Of a stretch of 64,000 nucleotides of DNA, positions 28,890 through 36,800 are shown piece by piece. Both the position numbers and the translations under genes were made by a program. The DNA comes from Gracilaria gracilis (taxonomy: Eukaryota; Rhodophyta; Florideophyceae; Gracilariales; Gracilariaceae). Numbering within the stretch: the first letter of the stretch is position 1; every line of letters starts with the position of its first letter. The stretch covers positions 1,302,001-1,366,000 of the forward strand of contig JARGSG010000183.1 of the NCBI GenBank assembly GCA_030374805.1, read 5' to 3'. The notes below the pieces were generated by a model. That model worked only from the letters and a program-made list of their open reading frames with translations. It did not search any database and was not told the DNA's origin.

Positions 28890-29384
28890 ATGGAATTCGC
28901 TTTCGTCTCAACGACGCCTAACTTCGTGAACCGGCGTCCGGCTCTCAGTAGCCGCACATCCCCACGCCATCCACACCCATCGATGACCGTTCACCGTGTG
29001 AGGAATCCCAACGACTTTGCAGCAGCGTTGCCTCTGCCAGACTCGAACCCACTGGTTGTTTTCTCCTTCATTACAGGCGGTTGCCGCGCTTGCAAGTACG
29101 CTAGTCATGCCTTTGCTCGTCTGGCAAATGATTTTGGTCCAAACGTCCGTTTTTGCGAGATGGACGTCTCAGAACGACAGAATCAGCTGCTTGGTAAGCG
29201 GTTAGGTATCGACGCCGTACCTGCATTCCAGTTCTACACGTTCAAGAAGGATGGTCCTCAGAATGGTGTCGGTGTGCTTGATGAGTTCGTCGGCCCGAGG
29301 ACTGTCAGCAAAGTGCGCGAGCGTGTTGCTCAATATCTGGAAGGTGGAGTCGATATGAATGATTACATGTTTGAAGAAGATTGA
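28890..29384 (+). CDS. Atypical plastid thioredoxin (CRAC)
   Basis: From the ATG at 28890, 164 residues. Residues 1-35 form a Ser/Thr/Arg-rich, acid-poor transit peptide. The thioredoxin fold follows, with the redox motif C65-R-A-C68-K in FSFITGGCRACKYASHAF, replacing the classical WCGPC. The conserved cis-proline loop is present (AVPAFQFYTF), as are the F/C-E-M-D-V strand and the C-terminal helix. The missing Trp and Pro around the cysteines suggest an altered redox potential, as in plant ACHT-type thioredoxins (inference). An in-frame upstream start at 28719 would add a non-conserved leader. Two relatives with CRxCK sites lie at 41523 and 50327. Confidence 0.85.
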   Translation: MEFAFVSTTPNFVNRRPALSSRTSPRHPHPSMTVHRVRNPNDFAAALPLPDSNPLVVFSFITGGCRACKYASHAFARLANDFGPNVRFCEMDVSERQNQLLGKRLGIDAVPAFQFYTFKKDGPQNGVGVLDEFVGPRTVSKVRERVAQYLEGGVDMNDYMFEED

Positions 29385-30403
29385 TCACATCCAGAGGCGG
29401 TGTAGCACATCTTGCACACTTTCTAATTACTCTAACTGGGCTACAACTGCACACCTTTGCATCCATGTGTACAAACTCTTTCTCCTGATGAGTTCTCGTT
29501 CGAACCATGAAGCTGAGGCTTGAGCGCGCCAAGCTTGATCTCGAATACTTCTCCGATATATCTTTTCTGCGATGGTTACAACAAATATTTGCCTGAGGGT
29601 GTCGTATGCCACCTAATGTGTCGTGAGCACAAGCCATTGATACAGCCTGTGTCACACAGGATAATGGAATGGAGGTAAATCAGATCTGCTCGTCGTGGAC
29701 TCACACGGTTCACATTAAGCATTTGTCATTATGTTGCCGTCTCAGGTCAAATTCTTTCTTTACTTCAGCATTTCCTTGGCTCCAGGCACATGCGAAGACA
29801 CGTGACATTGTCAAACTCTCATAAACAAGTTTGTTCCTTTTTTCATGCGTTCCTCCTCTGGAAGGGGGGACGAAGATAGAGCGGGGAAGGAGAACAGTAT
29901 CAGAAATGATTCTACGTTGTCTCTTAAAAATTGTTGGCCTTCGTTTGGGGAAAGGGCTGCGTTCTATGGAGCTTTCCCCGCGCCTCGAAATCAGGACGGT
30001 AGGTAGGTCATACTGGAAGAGGATTTGGTGACGCTATCGTTCCAAGCAGCATCTATCATTTTTCGTGATATGGAAACATGCATGTTCCTTCACTTTGTAG
30101 ATAGCATAAATGCACAGCCATGCTCTTCGGTTATGGGGCCGTGTGGAACAGAGTTAACCCTGTTACCGCTTTCTACGTTTTACACTAGGAATTTCCTAGT
30201 AGGAAACCTGTGTCGTAATGCGAGACCCAAAGTATTTATCTACTGTGGGCCTCGCATGGCGACGGGATCTTTGGTCATTCGTGCCGTGAAAACGTTCTAC
30301 GTTGCCCCTTTCTTTGTACACTACCAACTTGGTAGTACCAAGGGTACGTGACTGCCTGCGTCACACATCTCCGAATTTGAATGTTTGGTTTGGTGGGAAT
30401 CTC
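29385..30403. other. Intergenic region left of the transposon
   Basis: About 1 kb. It contains a 108-codon plus frame (30025-30351) without features, a palindromic ACTAGGAATTTCCTAGT near 30184-30200, and TACCnnnGGTA at 30336-30346 next to CTACCAACTTGGTAG (30321-30335). No recognised gene. Confidence 0.4.
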
Positions 30404-30469
30404 CCTCTAGTGTCTATCGGACCAACGCGTTGACCTCATATGAGGTCAAAATGACCTCATATGAGGTCA
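30404..30469. repeat. Left terminal inverted repeat with two palindromes
   Basis: CCTCTAGTGTCTAT, a short spacer, then two copies of TGACCTCATATGAGGTCA separated by 3 bp. It mirrors the right end. The palindromes are the probable transposase-binding sites (inference). Confidence 0.85.
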
Positions 30470-30522
30470 GCCCGTTGAGAGAGTAAAATAAACCAAAAAA
30501 TTACATTCCGGACCTATAATGC

Positions 30523-30554
30523 GGACTTTTCAAATTTCAAAATTTGAAAAGTCC
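30523..30554. repeat. Perfect hairpin inside the transposon
   Basis: Arms GGACTTTTCAAATTT and AAATTTGAAAAGTCC (15 bp) separated by CA. AT-rich, 53 bp inside the left terminal repeat and about 400 bp beyond the transposase stop. Confidence 0.8.
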
Positions 30555-30599
30555 TTGAACAGTCGTTTAAGTAGTAGTCTGTAGGGCAAAACGGCCGGT

Positions 30600-30665
30600 A
30601 ATCACAGCTCAGTGGATAAGATATCCTATGTGAGCAAATTAAACGTGAGTTCAAACCTCGCTGAG
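30600..30665 (+). other. tRNA-like segment (Pol III A and B boxes)
   Basis: CAGCTCAGTGG (30605-30615) resembles the tRNA A box/D arm. At 30645-30661 a T-arm-like unit has a 5-bp stem GTGAG/CTCGC closing the loop TTCAAAC, a good B box. The D stem and acceptor stem do not pair convincingly, so it is not a functional tRNA by eye; it looks like a tRNA relic or a SINE head. Confidence 0.4.
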
Positions 30666-30962
30666 TTTATTAAAACTCGAAAACTCCTTATGGAGCTCGA
30701 CTAATTCTAGTAATATGTTTACACTAAGAACGTTTTCAACACCCACTTGAACAACAGACAGAACAAGGTGACATCTGTTAAAGGGGCAGTTTCGTCAGAG
30801 TGTAAACATTATCTAGCATGTTCAATAACGCGGATTGAATTAGTAGGGGGCTTAAGGCAAATGAACACTTGTTGATAATGTGATTCTTTATGTGTTTTTA
30901 TTCAATATCAGCGCTTGTTTACTTCTATGTTGACGTTCTTGTTGACAACAGATGTGCTTCAA

Positions 30963-33053
30963 TTACTTTTTAACACCGTGACGAAACTCAATGTGGTTCT
31001 TAAAGCAGTCTCTTCCTGTACCAGTGTGACATAAATACACTTCACATTTCAAAGATATATAGCATTCAGAACATAAAAACTTAGACTTCATATTCCCTTT
31101 GCACACTTTGCATCGTCCTTGATATGAAGACTTCGTAATCATTCCATCCTTAGTTTTTCTCTTGCGATTAGTCTGCATAAGATGCACACCAGTTCCTGCA
31201 GGTTTCGGAATATCATCTTCTATTTCCATATGTTCTTCATCTCGAGTCATCAAAGCGGTCCGGTCCCACGTATTAGTGATAAGCTCGTCAGCCAACTTTG
31301 AATAGAAGTTATATGGAGATAATAACTTTCGCATACCATTACCAGCTTTGTAAAGCATCCACGCATCAACCATACAAATGGATAATAAAGATGAATTCAC
31401 ACGGAACGACCAATCTTTGACCTCGATTTTCTTCTCCAGTTTTAATTCATCTTGGCGGCATCTGTTGTGTCTGTCAATCATTGAACACGTTTTATAGTAT
31501 TCCTCACAAACCTCTGGTATCGGTACTTCAAGTTCAACTTTCCTCGAAACATTTCCTTGTCGTCTCCATCTTTGTCGCATTATTGGGTTTCCAGGGTTCA
31601 CCGTGTTGCATGTTGATATAAAGTACCTTCGTTCCCTATCGACCCACATTACCGCCATTAGATCAGTATTCAAACCGTTCCCCTTCGAAACCATTGAAAC
31701 AAAATCTCCACGATTCTCTAAGGTCTTCTCTGATAAATGCTTCATAGGAAATTGACGTGTTGCATTCTTGATAACCCCAGTAAAGCGCAGTCCTTTTTCC
31801 AAAAGAGCATTAGCTGTTTTCACCGATGCAAAAAAAGAATCTGCACAGACATGGCGTCCAGACCCAAACCATGGCTGGACTAATCGAAGTAAAATAGCAG
31901 TTCCATGAGTATGTTCTGCATCAAAATCCTGATCAGGGGCTTCAGATCCCATATTGAGCTCAATATTTAGCATGATACCACTTCTTCCGCAACAAACGGT
32001 TTTCATTTCCAACCCGTTTTCTGGTTTTCGATCCAGCGCGGTATAATGTGGAAGCCCCACATCAATCCAGTCTCCCCCCAGCCCATACCAGCGTGACATA
32101 CTCTCATCAACGCATAAAGCATGTGAAGGTGTCACGAAAGAACGGCGGTGATCATTGATGGCTTTCACGAAATCAGTGACTAAATTCCAGCGAGCCGTGC
32201 CATAATCCTCTTGAGCAGCGTTACCACTGAAACAAATACAACGCCTTAGAGTTTCAAACCTATTTCGTGACATTGCTTCACCAATCACAGGCTGAGACAT
32301 AAACCTGGATGCTGGTTTTGAACCCCAAAGATCTCTTCTATTGGAAAACTCCAGCCTGCTTATTAAAACCATCACGCCAAAGAACCTTAAAAGCTCTCCA
32401 CCACTCGTCGAAGAGGCACCATCATTTTCCAAGTTCTTGTTCGTCTTCTCCACAATAGTCTTCAGATGTCCAATGGGGAACATCCATAAAAAATAGTCAA
32501 TGAATGTCATCGTACTTGGGCAATGACGTGGTGAGATAAAATCTCCGGCTGGGCCAATAACCTTCCACGGCTGCAATTGCATGCATCCATTGATAGGGCT
32601 ACAAATTGCCTCCGTGTTCCACGCACGATCATGCACAGTCACTGACTGGTCGGAAGGGGGTGCTTGTGAAACGGGATCCGCCTCCTGCAAATTTTGCAGT
32701 TGTTCTCCTTCATTCGGCTGATTGTCAACATTTTGGGCCGGTAACGGTGGTACAATTGCTGTGTCAACATTATCAGTTTGTGGACTGTTAAGGAGACCAT
32801 CACCAACCTTTACACTGCAAAGAGGAAGAGTACACTCTTTTTGGCGGTTTGGGAGGTCAAACCGAATAGTGAGAAATGTACAGTTTCGGCCGTTGACGAG
32901 TCGAATGTCAACTTTTGTCACTGTTCCAGGGACAGTTTTCGTCTTCCAAAGAGATCCAAAGTAGCGTTTGCTTTCCGACTCACAAACTACAAGGCGGGCA
33001 CGACTGTGGACTTTGTTACCAACGGTACGACGAGGGTCTGTTGACGGGGCCAT
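30963..33053 (-). CDS. piggyBac-like transposase (intact)
   Basis: A 696-residue uninterrupted protein of the DDE_Tnp_1_7 (piggyBac) family, which cuts and pastes its element. The catalytic triad is visible as CVDESM (about D316), CADSFF (about D405) and MIDRHN (about D527). Family blocks such as LLRFFGVMVLISRLEF, TRQFP and the KIEVKDWSFRVNSSLLSICMVDAW region are present. The C-terminus is a Cys/His-rich zinc-binding domain (CKVCKGNMKSKFLCSECYIS...CFKNHIEFRH), as in other piggyBac transposases. The N-terminal 150 residues are divergent, with an acidic Gln/Asn-rich linker. No stops or frameshifts, so recent activity is plausible. The TACCnnnGGTA motif at 33017-33027 overlaps its first codons. 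Confidence 0.95.
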   Translation of the reverse strand: MAPSTDPRRTVGNKVHSRARLVVCESESKRYFGSLWKTKTVPGTVTKVDIRLVNGRNCTFLTIRFDLPNRQKECTLPLCSVKVGDGLLNSPQTDNVDTAIVPPLPAQNVDNQPNEGEQLQNLQEADPVSQAPPSDQSVTVHDRAWNTEAICSPINGCMQLQPWKVIGPAGDFISPRHCPSTMTFIDYFLWMFPIGHLKTIVEKTNKNLENDGASSTSGGELLRFFGVMVLISRLEFSNRRDLWGSKPASRFMSQPVIGEAMSRNRFETLRRCICFSGNAAQEDYGTARWNLVTDFVKAINDHRRSFVTPSHALCVDESMSRWYGLGGDWIDVGLPHYTALDRKPENGLEMKTVCCGRSGIMLNIELNMGSEAPDQDFDAEHTHGTAILLRLVQPWFGSGRHVCADSFFASVKTANALLEKGLRFTGVIKNATRQFPMKHLSEKTLENRGDFVSMVSKGNGLNTDLMAVMWVDRERRYFISTCNTVNPGNPIMRQRWRRQGNVSRKVELEVPIPEVCEEYYKTCSMIDRHNRCRQDELKLEKKIEVKDWSFRVNSSLLSICMVDAWMLYKAGNGMRKLLSPYNFYSKLADELITNTWDRTALMTRDEEHMEIEDDIPKPAGTGVHLMQTNRKRKTKDGMITKSSYQGRCKVCKGNMKSKFLCSECYISLKCEVYLCHTGTGRDCFKNHIEFRHGVKK

Positions 33054-33224
33054 TGTGTACAGATTGTGTTGACGTTTGTGAAAAAATGCTCCAGCTTGGT
33101 TGCTGTGTACATGTCATGGGCGACTTTGGTTAACGCCATCAAAGGGAGGACGACGGAGGTGAGGACGAAGTGTTTTTTTTTTAAAAAGTGAAAACTTTTA
33201 CTTAAAATTTATGTGAGTAAAAAC

Positions 33225-33284
33225 TGACCTCATATGAGGTCATTTGACCTCATATGAGGTCAGTTGTCAAATAGACACTAGAGG
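33225..33284. repeat. Right terminal inverted repeat with two palindromes
   Basis: Two copies of TGACCTCATATGAGGTCA separated by 2 bp, then a spacer and ATAGACACTAGAGG. It is the mirror image of the left end. Confidence 0.85.
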
Positions 33285-33838
33285 AGAGGATGGAAACGGC
33301 GTATTGGCGGGAAACCGCTGTCACCGAAACGAGGATGGCCTGAAGGGCCCGATATGCGAGGTTTGCCCCGAGGTTTCTGCTCTCCAACAAAACCGTAGAG
33401 CACAAATTGGGGCACCAGACAGCTTTTCTGTAAGCATCGGTCCAGCGGTCGCCAGAAGTTGGGTACCGTCGCTCTAAAACTGGCACCTTCGGGGACCTAT
33501 GCGTTTCTGGACCGTTAGAAGCGGGGACATGTCGCTCGCTTCTAGCTACACGGTAGTAGGAATCACATCATGGCATTGCTTGTGGTCTTCTCAAGAAGCG
33601 AAGGCTCTGCTCTTGCCGTTGCATTTGAACTCTTGTCATTCCCAACAAGGGTTCCGTTCTCCATTGATGCGGACGGCCTTATCTAACTCTCGCTTTCTTC
33701 GATAGAACTAGTGTCGCTCGCTATACTGTTTTGCACCGTATTTGTCAGCTGTTCTTCGTGAACCGTTCGCCCTCACGTACACAATTTTCTAGGCTCGTGA
33801 CCACCAGTATTTCACCTTCCCGGACCTATTTTGGAAAA
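33285..33838. other. Intergenic region upstream of SNF2
   Basis: Flank of the transposon and promoter of the SNF2 gene. The 36 codons before 33839 stay open but lack an ATG. I see no gene, RNA or strong repeat. Confidence 0.45.
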
Positions 33839-36800
33839 ATGGCTGTCATTGCTCGCCCCTCTACCCCCGCTCCTCGGCGCACGCTCCGAAGCTATGCTCG
33901 CAACTCGCGGCCAGTTCCTATACGAGCCACTGAGGCGGCTGGCGACCCTATTGTGAACTCAGATGAAGACATCAACCCCAAAAGTCCAATCGCGTCCAAA
34001 ATGAGGAAGGCTCTGAACGACATATGCATTCCTGAGACCCCCATCAAGTCAAAACCGAACGAGGACGTTCATTCCGAACCCTTCGCCAAGGTACCGGTGT
34101 CCTCCGCAGCGCCCACCCCAAGCCCTGCTCTGACATCTTCCCCTGAAAGAGATGATGTTGAAGTTCTTGGCCCGAGGAAGTCCGACTTGTCCGACGCATC
34201 TGTGCTGGATGTTTCTCACCGCGTGGCTAGCAGGAAGAATAAAATTGCAGAGCAGAAGACTACTGTGAACCAACCACCTTCGCCTCGTTCATCGAAGCCC
34301 CATGCAGAAGGTGAGAAAAGGGTCACGCGAAGTCGATCGAAATATGGCTTTCGAAGGGCTGGCAGCAATAGCCAAGACCGTTCTCAAGCTATCCTAGTTT
34401 CAGATGACGACGACGACGACGTTGTGGCGACCAAGGTCCGACCCAGATCTCGAAGACGTCTTCAAAGGAATGCCCCTACTTCTGATGACGATATCCAGGA
34501 AGTGAAAACCCCACCTTCAAACAAGCGTCGCCGCGCACGTTCCTCTTCAAATCCCGATGACGAACTCCCTGAGGACCCCGCAGATAACCTCGAACTCCAA
34601 GCTATACTGTCCAACGCTTCTGATGAAACCAGTGCAACAAAGATGATCATGGAGTGGGGTACCAAGGAAGGCAGAGCCAAGCTCAGAAAGCAGTATGGTT
34701 CATATGATGAGGACGAAGAGAACGGAACTCGGCGCTCAAAGAGAATCACACGAAGTGCGGCTGAACAAGAGGCCGCCGGAGATGAGACGGAGAGCGATGA
34801 GGAAACCCGTCTCATGAGGAAACGGCGAAAGAGACGGAAAGCGGCGTCGGCATCAATCTCCACGGACGACAGCGACTCTGATAAGCCAAACTTCGAATCA
34901 CCGGCCACAAGAGCCCGTCGGAATGTCAATGGGGTAAGAACAAGGCGGCAAATTGCGTCTCTAACGGACAAGCAGAGACCGCTGAGGACGGAATCTAAAA
35001 GCGTTCCTTTGCCGAAGGTAGCTGGGCTACTCCAAAAGCGCTTGAAATCACGAAGAAAACTCGTACCACAAGGTAGCGGGAAGTCCAAGAAGCTTTCTAA
35101 AAGCACACACGTGGGACAGCCCGAATCTAACGATGATGATGAATCTCATCCTAAACTCCGCCGGAGCAAACGGGGGCTTGTTAAGAGAGCGCACTCATCT
35201 CGGTCCATATATGCTGAAGATAAAACCGAGAGTGATGATAACCGTGATAAAGACTTTCAAAATCTGGACGATACTATAAAACAGTTGTCCGACGCTGATG
35301 ATGAAGTCGAAGGCGAAGAAGTAGTGGAAATGGAGCTTGAAGAGGTTGAGGAGTCTGTCGCTTCCGATGAAGATGATGAAGTGGAAGAAGTTATGAGTGA
35401 GGGGGACGAAGATAATGAAGACGTCCATAGTGAAGATCTATTCGAGGAGCAAGAGGAAATCAGGAGACCGAGATCAAGAAAAAAGATGAACGGAAGGCGT
35501 AAGCGCACCCGTCCTAAAAATATTTTCCAGACACAAGGCGCTGCCTTAACTGCACGAGAACAACAAGAGCGTCTCGATTTCCTTGTGCAACAGAGTGCAA
35601 CTATAGCCAAAGATCTGCACGTTGCGATGGCGGCGCAATCTGGGAAGCATTCAGACGAAATGAAGAACGCGAACGGAAACGGCCAGCCCGGCAATATTGT
35701 CGTGGAAAAGGAAGAGGAGGTATTTGTTCCGCCTACAGGAGAAAACTGCTCGCTGCAACCTCATCAGAGCGAAGGCATAAAATGGTTACTCATGCTCGAC
35801 GCACAGGGTCTCAACGCTATTCTAGCTGACGAAATGGGTCTTGGGAAAACGATCCAGGCTATATCGTTTCTGGCATCTCTTGTTATTTCCGGTTCACGAG
35901 GTCCACATCTTGTAATTGCTCCCAGAAACGTCTGCGCGCACTGGGCGGAAGAAGTTAAAAAGTTCTACCCAGGGCAAATTTCTGTTGTCACGCATCTTGG
36001 CGTAGCTGATGAAAGGTTTGAGAATTTGGAACGTGTCCTAAGAGAGGACGCATTTGATATTATGATAACTAGCTACGAACTGGCAGCTCGTGATCTTTTT
36101 TCTAAGAAGCGCCGCGAAGGATTTCCGAGTTACTCTGGCCTGCTGCGTGCATTCCGCAACGTTGAGTTTGAATACCTCGTAGTAGATGAAGCTCATCGCT
36201 TGAAAAACGATAACTCAAAGATTAACATTGGAATCCGAAACTATGCGAAAGCCCAACGTCGACTCCTTCTGACTGGTACCCCGTTGTCCAACAACTTAAA
36301 GGAGTTATGGAGCTTGATGAATGTCCTAAACCCTCAAATCTTCAGCAGTAAGGCGACGTTTGAAACATGGTTTTCTGCTCCCTTTTCCTCACAATTGGAC
36401 AAGAAGAACGCGAGGGTCGGTCTTACGGCAGCAGAAAAGTCTGTTATTGTTGATCGTTTGCATACTGTAATACGTCCGTTCTTTCGACGCCGTGTGCGCG
36501 CTGATGTATGTCCGACTTTCACTTCAGCCGACGAAGTCGTGATACGATGTCCAATGAGTTCTTTGCAGAAGGCTTTGATGTTGCACCTTCAGCAAAGAGC
36601 AACAGCAAAGGATGCTGGCCTGAACAATGTTGTCATGGCTATGCGACGGGTAAGTAACCACCCATACATCGTTTCACCTGCTCTGTACGACAACTATGCC
36701 ACCCAAGTTAACCCTCGTATCGTGGCTTCTTCTGGAAAGTTCGCTTTCTTGTACTACTCACTACCTCGCCTTCTTGCTGGCGATCATAGGGTGCTTATTT

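Larger units (their letters stand above)
30404..33284 (-). mobile_element. piggyBac-like DNA transposon, apparently complete
   Basis: About 2.88 kb bounded by inverted CCTCTAGTGTCTAT at 30404-30417 and 33271-33284. Inside each end are two copies of the perfect 18-bp palindrome TGACCTCATATGAGGTCA (30431-30448 and 30452-30469; 33225-33242 and 33245-33262). It encodes one intact minus-strand transposase. No TTAA, the usual piggyBac target, borders either end. The palindrome CTAG occurs at both ends next to TGTCTAT and could be the duplicated target (element 30411-33277), or it may be part of the repeat. The left part also carries a 15-bp-arm hairpin and a tRNA-like segment. Confidence 0.85.

Noticed and set aside
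29510-29530. TTCGAAC near 29500 as a tRNA T-loop
   Set aside because: Flanking bases cannot form a T stem and no D or acceptor arm is present.
35195-35694. Ser-rich minus-strand frames opposite the SNF2 gene
   Set aside because: Antisense of Asp/Glu-rich coding sequence (GAC/GAT/GAA read as Ser/Val/Phe).
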